A stretch of 64,000 bases of DNA from Victivallaceae bacterium. Its GTDB lineage: Bacteria; Verrucomicrobiota; Lentisphaeria; Victivallales; Victivallaceae. Below are positions 45,266 through 54,011 of this stretch, piece by piece (position 1 is the first letter of the stretch; the number at the start of each line of letters is the position of its first letter). The stretch spans positions 186,001 to 250,000 of the forward strand of contig JAQUTL010000001.1 in assembly GCA_028709805.1 (NCBI GenBank), written 5' to 3'. Under the pieces are notes generated by a model. That model made no database searches. It saw nothing but the letters and a program-made list of their open reading frames with translations, and was not told the origin of the DNA. The position numbers were made by a program, and so were the translations under genes.

Positions 45266-45481
45266 CTACCTCGCTTCATCTTCAGGCGCTCCGGCCCCTC
45301 TGCCGGAATGCGAGCCGGCCAGATAAAACGCTCCGCATATCGCGGCCGGTATCGCCGCCACCGCCAGCAGCGGCAAAACCACCTTATGATACCTGATAGC
45401 CGCAACAACTCCTCCAAGTATTACACCACAGGACACAACCTCACCGGTCGTCAGTTCGGAATCACTCTCTTCTGCTCTCAT
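45266..45481 (-). CDS. Small single-pass membrane protein
   Basis: 71 residues: acidic N-terminus (MRAEESDSELTTGE), a hydrophobic hairpin (VVLPLLAVAAIPAAICGAFYLAG) and an acidic tail. The ATG at 45481 has AAGGAGG 8 bases upstream, so the frame back to 45553 is rejected. First cistron of the small-protein/GTPase cluster. Confidence 0.62.
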   Translation of the reverse strand: MRAEESDSELTTGEVVSCGVILGGVVAAIRYHKVVLPLLAVAAIPAAICGAFYLAGSHSGRGAGAPEDEAR

Positions 45482-45741
45482 ATTCGCATCCTCCTTTTCG
45501 GGTTTTTCAACAAATAAAAAAGGCGTTCCCTGTACGCGTGGTATCAGAGGCACGCCAATGCCCGAAAAATCTGCGCATACAGAAAACGCCCAATATATGA
45601 GCGCTCCCCTTTAAGCGGCCAGATTTTTCGGTCCTTACTTTTGGCGTTTTCTGATACCCGAAATCCTGCTTAAAAAAGAAACTGATCCGATTTTCAACTC
45701 AAAGTTTTTTTACTCTTTGTTCATCCTTTGGTTACCTGTTT
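45482..45741 (-). promoter_or_regulatory. Long structured 5' leader of the small-protein/GTPase cluster
   Basis: About 260 bases between the predicted transcript start and the first start codon. Three long-range helices can form: A, 45540-45547 with 45651-45658 (8 bp); B, 45562-45573 with 45620-45631 (12 bp); C, 45580-45590 with 45643-45653 (11 bp). C excludes A (shared CTG at 45651-45653) and crosses B, so B+A and C are alternatives, as in a riboswitch or attenuator. The arms could also be inverted repeats of a 119-bp MITE-like element. Confidence 0.5.
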
Positions 45742-45747
45742 TATAAC

Positions 45748-45776
45748 AAGATAACACGGGATCTTCAATTTGTCAA
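45748..45776 (-). promoter_or_regulatory. Promoter of the small-protein/GTPase cluster
   Basis: On the minus strand a perfect TTGACA (45771-45776), 17 bases, TATCTT (45748-45753). Confidence 0.65.
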
Positions 45777-45846
45777 ATCGGACGGAGTTCTGTATGCTCA
45801 CCATCTTTCCGGCATGGCGATGCCTCCGTCCTATTATCCGCGAAGA

Positions 45847-47286
45847 TTACCGCGTTTCTGACACCATATTCAAATTATTTTTGGCTTTTCTCCAGTTTTC
45901 CAGCAATTCATTCTGCTTCTCGCCCAACTTCGTAATCCGGTCAAGAATTTTTGCCTGCTCGGCCATGGACTCCGAACGCAAAAACGCTTCCGCCTCGGCA
46001 TAGATGTTCTCTTCGATCAAAAGAGCGTTGTAAATAAACAGACCGGCATGTTTTGACCGGTCGGTTGACGCCGCGTTGCTTTGAAAATAACTTTGCAGCG
46101 CATTGTTCATGGACATCCTGTACACCAGCAAATTATATTTCTCCGCCGAGCCGCCGACCGTTGTCGGCGAGTTGTCCGCAACCGCTTTCGCCGTATAAAA
46201 AAACGGGGTTTTCCACAGCACATCAAGAAGCGCCTTGATTTCAGCTTCAGGAACTTCGCGCCCGCCTGAAAGCGTCTTCACAAAAAACGGAGCATGTTCC
46301 GCGTCATCCAGCAAAAGGAACGAGTTCCATCGGTTGAAATCGTCATTACTGATTTTCAGCGGATCGCCGATTTGCAACTTGGGCAATTTCAGTTTATAAT
46401 CGGAAGGCATCGGCAGTAAAAGTGCGTCCTTTTGTTCATCAGAAGTCTGAATGACCGGCCGGTTCTCCATCGCCGGCGGCTCTGCTGCCGGGTGACGTTT
46501 GACCAGTTTCCCCAATCCGATCGCGGCAAGAATGGAGAGGAAAATCGCGACCAGCGTTCTTCGTCGTCCGCTCCCGCCCCTGGCATTGACGGTGTTTCCG
46601 GCGGCGGGAGTTCTGAGGCCGCGCAGTTCGCAAATCCGTCTGGCAATTGGATCATCGGCGGACAGTCCCTGTGGAAAATCCGCCGGTCGATTCCCGGTGT
46701 ACGCCTGATAAAGCGTCAGAGAAAGCGCATAAAAGTCGTCGGCTTTGCGCGGCGGACGCTTCCCCTGCAGCACCTCAACCGGCATAAACTCCGGAGAGCC
46801 GACCAGCGAAGCGTCAATCTCCGGCGTGACCAGTCCGGGATCGCCGAGAATTGGCTGGCCGTCCACAAAGATGATGTTGTCCGGCTTGACGTCGCGGTGA
46901 ATTATCCCGTGATTGTGCAGCGCCGTCAATGCACCGGCAATATTGTCGGCAAGTCTCAAAATGTCCGGCGCGGAAATTTTGCCATTCCGCATGCGCCCGG
47001 CGAGCGTATCAGGCATGTAACCGTTGGAGACGGTGTTGTCGGCGGCCTCGGTGGTGTAGAAAAAGCCGTCTGGAAACTTTGCGACATGATAGACCGGCAT
47101 CAGATTCGGGTGACGGCAGCCGCGATAGGCGACAATGGCGTCAAGTTCGCGCCTGACGCCTTTTCCGCGAACAATCTTCAGCGCCACCAGCTTGTCGTCC
47201 GCCCTGCTGCGCGCGCGATAAACCTCGCCGTAGGCGCCGCGGCCGCACTGTTCTATAAGTTCATAGTCGTCAGAGTTAAATTCCAT
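45847..47286 (-). CDS. Ser/Thr protein kinase with a membrane helix and extracytoplasmic domain
   Basis: 479 residues. Kinase lobe with glycine-rich loop GRGAYGEV, catalytic Lys in VALKIV, and HRDVKPDN with Asp132. The magnesium motif reads DPG (Asp149-Pro-Gly) instead of DFG. A membrane helix (TLVAIFLSILAAIGLG) lies near residue 260 and an exported domain of about 200 residues follows. The start at 47286 overlaps the end of the ECF sigma gene by 11 bases. Probably phosphorylates the sigma factor or an associated protein; inferred from linkage. Confidence 0.87.
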   Translation of the reverse strand: MEFNSDDYELIEQCGRGAYGEVYRARSRADDKLVALKIVRGKGVRRELDAIVAYRGCRHPNLMPVYHVAKFPDGFFYTTEAADNTVSNGYMPDTLAGRMRNGKISAPDILRLADNIAGALTALHNHGIIHRDVKPDNIIFVDGQPILGDPGLVTPEIDASLVGSPEFMPVEVLQGKRPPRKADDFYALSLTLYQAYTGNRPADFPQGLSADDPIARRICELRGLRTPAAGNTVNARGGSGRRRTLVAIFLSILAAIGLGKLVKRHPAAEPPAMENRPVIQTSDEQKDALLLPMPSDYKLKLPKLQIGDPLKISNDDFNRWNSFLLLDDAEHAPFFVKTLSGGREVPEAEIKALLDVLWKTPFFYTAKAVADNSPTTVGGSAEKYNLLVYRMSMNNALQSYFQSNAASTDRSKHAGLFIYNALLIEENIYAEAEAFLRSESMAEQAKILDRITKLGEKQNELLENWRKAKNNLNMVSETR

Positions 47287-47881
47287 TTTCCGACAATCCG
47301 AGTTCGCCGTCCTTTGCGTTGATTTCACGAATGATTTTTCGCAAATGTTTAAGCCCGCGACTCTTGGCGGTGTAAACCGCTCCGACCGGTATGCCGAGCA
47401 GTTCCGCGACATCTTCCGCCGGTTTGTCCTGACGCGCATAAAGTTCAAATGCGGTAAAGGTTGCGTCGTCTATCCTGAGTTTCAACTGTTCGAGCGCCTC
47501 GTCAAGCATCACTTGGCGGAACTCGGCAAGCACGGCGGCGTCAAAGATTTCGTCGGCTTCGTCTTCCGCGTCAAGGTGGTCAACAACTGACTTTTCAGCA
47601 TAGCGTTTGCGGTAAATGTCGGAAATGCGGTCGCGAACGATCAGCTTGAAATAGGTGCGGAATTTTCCGAGTTTCGGATCAAAAACAAACTTGTCGGAGC
47701 GGTTGAAAAAGGCGATCATCACATTTTGAACCAGATCGTCGGCTTCCGGAGCGGAGAGTCCCTTCAGGCGGCCGAGCGATTTCACGACTCCGGAATAACG
47801 GGAAAAAAACTCCTCCCACGACACTTCGTCGCCGGAGGAGAGTTTATCGATCAAAGTTTTCGATGTGGCTGGAAAAAACAT
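47276..47881 (-). CDS. ECF-type RNA polymerase sigma factor
   Basis: 201 residues. Region 2 (EADDLVQNVMIAFF, TYFKLIVRDRISDIYRKR) and region 4 (DVAELLGIPVGAVYTAKSRGLKHLRKII) are clear. No anti-sigma gene is adjacent; instead a transmembrane kinase follows with overlapping codons, the arrangement of kinase-controlled ECF groups known from Planctomycetes and Vibrio. Ribosome site AGGGGA. Confidence 0.9.
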   Translation of the reverse strand: MFFPATSKTLIDKLSSGDEVSWEEFFSRYSGVVKSLGRLKGLSAPEADDLVQNVMIAFFNRSDKFVFDPKLGKFRTYFKLIVRDRISDIYRKRYAEKSVVDHLDAEDEADEIFDAAVLAEFRQVMLDEALEQLKLRIDDATFTAFELYARQDKPAEDVAELLGIPVGAVYTAKSRGLKHLRKIIREINAKDGELGLSENGI

Positions 47882-47917
47882 GGCCGTCCCCTGTCAAATA
47901 TTACTGCGTTTATGAAT

Positions 47918-47945
47918 ATATTATTGCCGCGACCATGTTTTTCAA
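47918..47945 (-). promoter_or_regulatory. Promoter of the sigma factor/kinase pair
   Basis: On the minus strand TTGAAA (47940-47945), 16 bases, TAATAT (47918-47923); leader of about 30 bases. Confidence 0.6.
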
Positions 47946-47981
47946 CTGAAAAAAACAATAATGCCGCATCTTCACCGAGAA

Positions 47982-48797
47982 TTATTGTTGCAGTTCGCTC
48001 AATTTGAGTTTTTGCACCGCGTCCTGCCCCTGATTTACGGGTTCGACTTCAATCGCCAGCGTGTCGCCATCGAGCGTCATGCTGCGCAGAAATCCCGGAG
48101 CAAGTTCGCGCCATGAAACAATGTTGCCATCCTTAAACTCGCACAGATACAATTTGAGATAATCCGGACTCATGGCGCATGGGCGGTCTACGGTAATAAT
48201 TGCAAAATCGCGCCCGCTGCCGCTGAAAGTGTGTTGCGGAGAAAATTCCGCTTGCAATATGATATTGTCCCGGTTGGAAAAAATGGCGGTTCCGTTTTCG
48301 AATTGAACTTCATTTATACCGACCATGCCTGTTGCGCCGGCAATTTCCCGCCAGCGCGCGGCCGACTCGTCAGACTGCAAGAGTATTTGAATTTCCCGCA
48401 TCATCAAGCCAGCGGCCTCAACGTTGCGCTGCATCGGTTCGGCGGACCCGGCATCCTCCGGCGGCGCGAAAACAATTTTGTCCGCTTTGCGGGTTACGGC
48501 GATTACGGAACGCATAATCATCATGCGTTCATCGGAATTTTTAGCCGCGGCAAGCCGAAAGTCTGCCGCCTCCAGCAGCAGCGACTCCGCGACCGAACGG
48601 AGCTTCCCGGAATCGGAGTTCATTTCCATCTGCGTTTCGCCGCCATTCTGAAAAGCGGTTATCGAGCTTTCATATTTATTTTGGAGTTCGGTCAATAATT
48701 TGTCGCGGTTTTGAGCAGCGGCGACAGTTATACATAATGTCGGGAAAACAATAATGGAACAAATAGTTTTGAGCATACTGATAATTTTTCTAATCAC
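47982..48797 (-). CDS. Secreted protein of unknown function
   Basis: 271 residues with a signal peptide (ICSIIVFPTLCITVAAA). The first half is helical (KLLTELQNKYESSITAF..., ESLLLEAADFRLAAAKNSDERMMIMR), the second half beta-rich. Same direction and 100 bases upstream of the sigma gene; it may be a target or sensor of that pair but this is only position. No family recognised. Confidence 0.65.
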   Translation of the reverse strand: MIRKIISMLKTICSIIVFPTLCITVAAAQNRDKLLTELQNKYESSITAFQNGGETQMEMNSDSGKLRSVAESLLLEAADFRLAAAKNSDERMMIMRSVIAVTRKADKIVFAPPEDAGSAEPMQRNVEAAGLMMREIQILLQSDESAARWREIAGATGMVGINEVQFENGTAIFSNRDNIILQAEFSPQHTFSGSGRDFAIITVDRPCAMSPDYLKLYLCEFKDGNIVSWRELAPGFLRSMTLDGDTLAIEVEPVNQGQDAVQKLKLSELQQ

Positions 48798-48846
48798 ATT
48801 CAGGCTTGATGGTTAAACGCGGCGACAGAGCTAAACGCCTGTGTCA

Positions 48847-49095
48847 TTAAGTGCATATCGGAATTGGAATTTTTCTCTTTCCCAGTCTCCGGCCGCATTT
48901 CGGACATTTCTTCGGCACTGTATCGACCGGTTCAAATTGGGATTCTTTACCGTCCGGCGCTGTGTACGCCGACTCAAAATCAGGATTTCTCAGTTCAACC
49001 ATGCGCTCGCAGCCGCACTGCGGACAATGCAGATGATACGCCTTGATCTCTAATTTATTAAATCCCGGCACACAAAGTTTTAAAAAGTTTTTCAC
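48847..49095 (-). CDS. 82-residue double zinc-ribbon protein, copy 1
   Basis: Starts with GTG at 49095, with GGAAGG 7 bases upstream. Two CxxC pairs (Cys24/27 and Cys64/67) with CGRR after the second suggest one or two zinc ribbons. It aligns without gaps to the product of 61316-61564, identical at about 53 of 82 positions by my count. The frame continues upstream into an IS3 fragment, which is unrelated. Function unknown. Confidence 0.65.
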   Translation of the reverse strand: MKNFLKLCVPGFNKLEIKAYHLHCPQCGCERMVELRNPDFESAYTAPDGKESQFEPVDTVPKKCPKCGRRLGKRKIPIPICT

Positions 49096-49184
49096 AGTCA
49101 CGCCTTCCGTTGTTTTGCACCGTTCTCCCCTTTTGATTGGACAAAATATCGGTGTAAATGCCTTTAACTTACTGTAACCTTTGT

Positions 49185-49287
49185 CTTGCTGATTGCAAGC
49201 GTTGAAATTGATTTCATCCGGCGTTTTATAATCCAGTGCCGAATGCGGACTCACCGCATTGTAAAAATTCACATAACCTCTTACTCT
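49185..49287 (-). pseudogene. IS3-family transposase C-terminal fragment
   Basis: About 34 codons reading RGYVNFYNAVSPHSALDYKTP-like sequence, the conserved end of IS3/IS150 transposases. It abuts the IS66 fragment at about 49285. Confidence 0.75.
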
Positions 49288-49813
49288 TCTGCGTAATTCA
49301 CCGCTTTCGCCAGCGGTGTACTCGGGATTTCACTTTTTTGAACCGCTTCACACATCTCGAAAAAATCCACAACCAACTTTTTCGACAAACGTCTGACTCG
49401 TTTGCGTTCATTGAGCAGCGCTATTTTCGAATCTTCCACCCCGGATCGTTGTTTGGCTTCCCGTTCCAGCACATATAAATTGCCCAGCAGGTTCAAAAAA
49501 CTTCAGCTGTCGTATATTTCGCCTCGTTCGCCTCAATGAACTTCCGCCGAACGTGCGCCCGACACCCCGCGCATTCTGCTTTCCAATCGGCATATCCGGC
49601 ATATTTGTCACCAATCAGCGTGCCGTAATAATTTTTATACAGCGCTTCTGCGACTCCTTTCTTCCTTGAATTGGCAGAATGAAAACTCACCAGTGGCGGG
49701 CCAAGTCCGGTTATTTTTACCACAATATATGCTTTCTTGCATTTGCCTTTGTCCGGCTCCAGCAATCGAATCGGCGTTTCGCTGTCGTGAACAATTTCGC
49801 ACTGGTCAAGCAC
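49281..49813 (-). pseudogene. IS66-family transposase remnant
   Basis: Two frames, 49493-49813 and 49281-49496, together hold the middle of an IS66 transposase: SETPIRLLEPDKGK, LIGDKYAGYADW and GCRAHVRRKFIEA, then LGNLYVLEREAK and STPLAKAVNYA. A frameshift separates them and both ends are missing. Confidence 0.8.
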
Positions 49814-49973
49814 TCATTTGGGCGGTCATAAAGCACATCGAGTTGCTTTGCCGCCCCGAAAAACAAACTTTGCCATCGCGGGAGTGAAGGCGAGTGTCGC
49901 TCTTGCCGTCAGCCGTATGGTACAGGATGATCCCGTTTTCGGGAATATCATTTATGATTCCTTGTTTTCGCAT
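49806..49973 (-). pseudogene. Fragment resembling RhuM-family N-terminus
   Basis: 55 codons. NGIILYHTADGKSDTRLHSRDGKV matches the start of RhuM-type proteins (usually ENIVIYQ.EDGKT.IDVRLED), then the frame shifts, although a TAQM near the end still echoes the family. Dead gene by length. Confidence 0.45.
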
Positions 49974-50029
49974 ATCTGCTCTCCATATCGTAATGTATGA
50001 TTCATTTTGTCAGTTTCAAATTAAAAAGG

Positions 50030-51256
50030 TCACAGCTCAATGACTTTGCCCCACGGCGGTTCTTCATGGTCCTCCGGAACCAGCCACAAAATCGGATACG
50101 GCGGTTTTTTCTCCGGGAAACGGCTGCATAAATCTGACAAGCCGATGAAAACCCGGGGATAAAGATGATGTTCTCTGATATATTCAAAAACACAGACGTG
50201 ATCGGTTCCGCCGCCGCCGCGAAATGCGCCGGATTTCAGAATCTCTTCCAGTCCGTCCAGCGGGATCACCTGATGGACGGCGCTGTCCGCCACAATCAGC
50301 GTAACATCCTGCGCGTTGGGAACCATGCCGCGAATCTCCGTGGCAACCTCCCGGATATTTTCCTCGGTCATGCTGCCGGAAGTGTCCAAGGCCACCACCA
50401 GATTGCTGACGCTTTCGCCGTAATGCCCGGGAATGAGCAAATCCTGCACCCAATAGTGTTTGTTTGGCCGCGCCAGCGAATAATCGTCGCCATTCAGAAT
50501 TGCATCAACGTAATGGTGCAGCACGCGCTGCCACGGGATCTTCGGCTCTTCCAGCAAACCGGAAGCGTGCAGCAAATCATCCGGCAGGTCGCCCCGGTCG
50601 GAATTGGCATGAAAATTTTCCACCGCCGCCAGAATCCGTTCCCGCAAGAGTTCCTGTTGATCCGCGTCGAGTTCCTGCGGCAGATGAATGTCTATCCCGC
50701 CACGGTGATCGGAAACAACTGGCAACTGCATTTCACTTCCATTATCGCCGGGTAAAATAACTTCTATCGAAACCGGGCTGGTTTTCAACTCCTTGCGGCA
50801 TAAATCCTCATAAATGACTTCGGCAACCCAGTCGTGATACTTCGGATTAAAGAGTCCAGCTTCCGGCATCTGGTACAGGCGGTTGTCGCCCCATTGCGCC
50901 GCACCGGGAATCTTAATGTCGGCAACCATGGCGTTGATGGCATAATCGGTAGCCATATTCCATTTGAATTCTTCACGCCCGTTCCGCCTTTCCATAGTGG
51001 CCAACACCTGATGGCAAACCTCATGCGCCAGCACAAATCCCAGCTCCCGGACATCCAAATCTCGCGTCAACGCCGGATTGAACCAGATGTGATTGATCGC
51101 ATCGGTCGCGGCGAAAGTCGGCAGCCCCAGTGCCGGAACCAGCCGCATCTGCAACAGCAAATAGCCCCAGAACGGGTGCATTTCCAGCATCTGCATCCGC
51201 AAGGCGGCCAACCGTTCCGATTCGGCATTGATTTGTTGTGGCGTGATTTCAATCAT
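50030..51256 (-). CDS. Metallopeptidase-like plus vWA protein (DUF2201 type)
   Basis: 408 residues. The N-terminal domain has the HExxH motif His78-Glu79-Val-Cys-His82 in LAHEVCHQVL, and the C-terminal third is a von Willebrand A-like domain with a MIDAS motif DTSGSM (Asp291) and a later GGGGTD. Proteins of this build pair with MoxR ATPases, the vWA part binding the ATPase or its client. The ATG overlaps the MoxR stop by four bases. Last gene of a four-gene operon. Cytosolic; no signal peptide. Confidence 0.85.
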   Translation of the reverse strand: MIEITPQQINAESERLAALRMQMLEMHPFWGYLLLQMRLVPALGLPTFAATDAINHIWFNPALTRDLDVRELGFVLAHEVCHQVLATMERRNGREEFKWNMATDYAINAMVADIKIPGAAQWGDNRLYQMPEAGLFNPKYHDWVAEVIYEDLCRKELKTSPVSIEVILPGDNGSEMQLPVVSDHRGGIDIHLPQELDADQQELLRERILAAVENFHANSDRGDLPDDLLHASGLLEEPKIPWQRVLHHYVDAILNGDDYSLARPNKHYWVQDLLIPGHYGESVSNLVVALDTSGSMTEENIREVATEIRGMVPNAQDVTLIVADSAVHQVIPLDGLEEILKSGAFRGGGGTDHVCVFEYIREHHLYPRVFIGLSDLCSRFPEKKPPYPILWLVPEDHEEPPWGKVIEL

Positions 51257-52317
51257 GACAAGTACAGCGAAGCCCTCAGATTGACGATTTTTCCCGCCAG
51301 TTCCCGAAATTCCGGCAGAGCTTTCAAGCGGTCAAATAATTTTACGTTCCGATTGCGCAACTGCCGCAAAAACAAAATCTGGTATTCCGGACCGACTCCC
51401 GGCGAGGAAATAAAGGTGACAATATTGTCCAAATTTTTATCCGGCACATCGGCGGTCGCAAGATACCCGGCCACCGCGAAAATCGCCGCATAAATGAAGG
51501 ATGGCTCCGACTTTTTTGTAAAGTCGATTTTCTCCTTGCCGGCAATGATTTTTGCGGCATTGACCTTGCGGTAAAGCTCCAGATATTTGCAGAAGCGATC
51601 GGCCATCGGCAATCCGACACACGCGGCGACGGCGCGGTTCAAGTCTTCGTCGTCCACCTGAGCCATGACCCGGCTTGCCATCGCCCAGCTGCGCGGCGTC
51701 GGGAAACTGTGCGCATCCGAAGATGCGAACAGCACCTCCTCGCCGTAGGTTTGGACAAATGCCATGATGTTTTCGTGAATCCCGTTGGCGGCGGCCCATT
51801 TGAGCCACGTTGCCGCGTCTGGACGCATTTCAAAGTGGGCGAAGCGGTTGCAGAGTGCGCTGGAGAGCGGTGTGACAATCGCATTGTCATCTTCGCGGTT
51901 ACCGGCCGCCAAAACCACCGTTCCGGGGTGAAACTGAAATTCGCCGATGCGTTTTTCCAAGACGATCTGATAGGCCGCCGCCTGATGAAGTTTGGTGACG
52001 GCCGCATTGAATTCATCGAGAAACACCAGACAGGGTTCGGCGCAGGCGCGTTTGACCCACGCTGGCGGAAAAAGTTCCAGCGTCTGTGTCTCGCGGTTCG
52101 GGAAATAAACGCCGCCAAGTTCCGCCGGGTCTTTCTGCGCGAGGCGAATATCGATCAGCGTCTTTTTCATGACTCGCGCCAAATCCACCGCCAGCGTGGA
52201 CTTGCCAATGCCGGGTGCGCCAAGCAGCAGCACGGAAATCCCGGCGTCCAGAGTGGAACGGATCAGCGGAAACAACTGATCGAACGTGTAGCCGGAAGAC
52301 AAGCCTGTTTTGCTCAT
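51253..52317 (-). CDS. MoxR-type AAA+ ATPase
   Basis: 354 residues. Walker A GAPGIGKST at 33-41, Walker B LVFLDEFN with Asp101-Glu102, sensor 1 LAAGNRED, and an Arg-finger region. MoxR ATPases act as chaperones that install cofactors or remodel vWA partners. Overlaps the SWIM gene and the vWA gene by four bases each, so the three are translated together. Confidence 0.9.
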   Translation of the reverse strand: MSKTGLSSGYTFDQLFPLIRSTLDAGISVLLLGAPGIGKSTLAVDLARVMKKTLIDIRLAQKDPAELGGVYFPNRETQTLELFPPAWVKRACAEPCLVFLDEFNAAVTKLHQAAAYQIVLEKRIGEFQFHPGTVVLAAGNREDDNAIVTPLSSALCNRFAHFEMRPDAATWLKWAAANGIHENIMAFVQTYGEEVLFASSDAHSFPTPRSWAMASRVMAQVDDEDLNRAVAACVGLPMADRFCKYLELYRKVNAAKIIAGKEKIDFTKKSEPSFIYAAIFAVAGYLATADVPDKNLDNIVTFISSPGVGPEYQILFLRQLRNRNVKLFDRLKALPEFRELAGKIVNLRASLYLS

Positions 52318-52628
52318 AAGAAAGCCTCCAGCAGTTGACAGCGGAACTCCTCATTGCTGAGCAGTACGCCGATAATATGCTTGCAGTAGCCGCGCGTGCT
52401 TTCTTTTGCGCGCTGGGCGGCGTCCGGGCAGGAACATTGCGGATTCGTGAGCCATTCCGGATGGATTTTGACCACATAGTCCTGCGTGCCGCCGGTGATG
52501 TCAAAAACGGCCAGTCCGTCTTCCGGCTTTTTGCGGCGGGTGATCTTGTACTTTTTCAGTACGGACTCCGCCGCCCGGAAAAACCGGTCATCCCGTGCCT
52601 TGAGATTGAACGTTTCTTTTTCAGCCAT
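52314..52628 (-). CDS. SWIM zinc-finger protein
   Basis: 104 residues. The SWIM signature CxCx(n)CxH is Cys65-Ser-Cys67 and Cys82-Lys-His84. The rest is basic and helical. SWIM fingers bind nucleic acid or protein and are found beside MoxR-vWA pairs and in conflict-related operons. Overlaps the nuclease gene by 8 bases and the MoxR gene by 4. Confidence 0.85.
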   Translation of the reverse strand: MAEKETFNLKARDDRFFRAAESVLKKYKITRRKKPEDGLAVFDITGGTQDYVVKIHPEWLTNPQCSCPDAAQRAKESTRGYCKHIIGVLLSNEEFRCQLLEAFL

Positions 52629-53235
52629 GATAATCAGGCTCCATAATTATTGAGTTATGCATATTTTGAAATTGACGCTGCAATGAAGTCCATGCGAATT
52701 TTTGTGCGCCCAATGCCAGCAACCGGGATAACCCGATTGTTTTTTGTGTCTTGCATTGTTGATCCAATACTTGGACTGGGAGTACATAAAATTCCCATTG
52801 CTCCAGTTGCAAAGGGTTGGCAGCGTTTCGCTCCAATGGAGTAAAAAGACAAAAAACATAGTAATCCGCCTGTCGTTTTATTTCAGACTGATACTCGCCC
52901 GATTCGGCATTCCAGCCGCGAGCAGGTTGAATGCCGAAACGGATCGTTGATGGTTTTTTCTGATGCCAATTCTGCAAAAAAGCGGCACTTTTGACTTCGA
53001 TTTTTATCCCGGAAGATGTTGTCAAATCCCATGCGCTCCATTCCCGCCGGGTGGACTCTTGGGCGTCAATTGCAAGCGCGACCAAATATTCCGCCAACAT
53101 CCCGCGCATTGTGTTGTCCAGGAGATTGGACGCACTCCACCGCCAGAAATCCGACAGGCTAAATGGCAACGCCTCATTACCATCAAAAAAGCATTCATTG
53201 CCTTGATATGTAACTCTTTTTGAATCAGTTTCCAA
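52621..53235 (-). CDS. PD-(D/E)XK nuclease-like protein
   Basis: 204 residues. A D...ExK triad is visible: Asp70 in AWDLTTSSG and Glu80-Val-Lys82 in IKIEVKSA, preceded by RGMLAEYLVALAIDA, a helix with a conserved Glu. The layout is that of restriction-endonuclease-like folds; the family is otherwise uncharacterised. I set the start at TTG 53235 because GGAGGG sits 7 bases before it. The ATG at 53319 has no ribosome site and lies inside the decayed glycosylase frame. First intact gene of the SWIM-MoxR-vWA operon. Confidence 0.7.
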   Translation of the reverse strand: METDSKRVTYQGNECFFDGNEALPFSLSDFWRWSASNLLDNTMRGMLAEYLVALAIDAQESTRREWSAWDLTTSSGIKIEVKSAAFLQNWHQKKPSTIRFGIQPARGWNAESGEYQSEIKRQADYYVFCLFTPLERNAANPLQLEQWEFYVLPVQVLDQQCKTQKTIGLSRLLALGAQKFAWTSLQRQFQNMHNSIIMEPDYHG

Positions 53236-53244
53236 CAGAAAGCC

Positions 53245-53782
53245 CTCCGTCTTTGATCCGCCATAGCTAAAGCGACGTGAGCGTTCCGTATGGCGAATAA
53301 CGCTGGCGATATGTTTCAAAAACCGCTTCGGTCAGGTCGTCAAGATGATTCAATATCATAATGCCACGTCGAATACCAAGATCCTTGAAACTCAAAACAT
53401 CGGGGCGACCGAGAGCAAAGATCAACAGCATTTCCGCCGTCCAAACGCCAACGCCTTTGAGTTTGACCAGTTCGGCAATGACTTCCGCGTCGGGCTTTTC
53501 CACCAAGGTCTCAAAATCAATCGCGTCGGAGATTTTGGCTTCGGCAATGCCGCGCAGATACTCAATCTTGCGCCCGGATAGGCCGCACACGCGCAGTTCG
53601 TCGAAGCCGACCGCCAACAGCCGTTCCGCCGTAACTTCGCCCAGCAGCGCCTCAATGCGCCGAAAAATGGCATCGGCGGATTTGATTGCGAGCTGTTGTG
53701 AAACAATACTCTGCCCCAAACCGCGATTATATCCTATCACACCTAATATACATAGAATATCACATACATGGTCATGTTTCAA
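53245..53782 (-). pseudogene. AlkA-like 3-methyladenine DNA glycosylase, decayed copy
   Basis: The helix-hairpin-helix part is intact (LVKLKGVGVWTAEMLLIFALGRPDVLSFKDLG with the catalytic Asp), as is SQQLAIKSADAIFRR. The N-terminal domain is missing: the frame begins with an unrelated AT-rich stretch. At the C-terminus a TAG (53269-53267) interrupts what should read SL-Y-LWRIK; the second copy at 63.6 kb keeps Tyr at that place. So it is truncated at both ends. Confidence 0.65.
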
Positions 53783-54011
53783 ATGTAAAATTCAAGTTTT
53801 AATACATTTTACTGATTTGAATAAAAAAACCGACCATTTCTGACTCCATGTCGGCTGGCGGGATGGGGAGCGGCAGGCGGAGTTTGTGGCTCCGCTTGCG
53901 TCCGGTGGACCACCTTTGGCTGGCGTGGATAATTAAGCTCATGTCCAAGCGTAAAGCGAGTGATTTATCACAAGATTTCCGCCTCTTTTCCCCCTTCAAC
54001 GCGCCTCATTT

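Noticed and set aside
53236-53319. ATG start at 53319 for the nuclease gene
   Set aside because: No ribosome site and it lies within the decayed glycosylase frame; TTG 53235 has GGAGGG 7 bases upstream.
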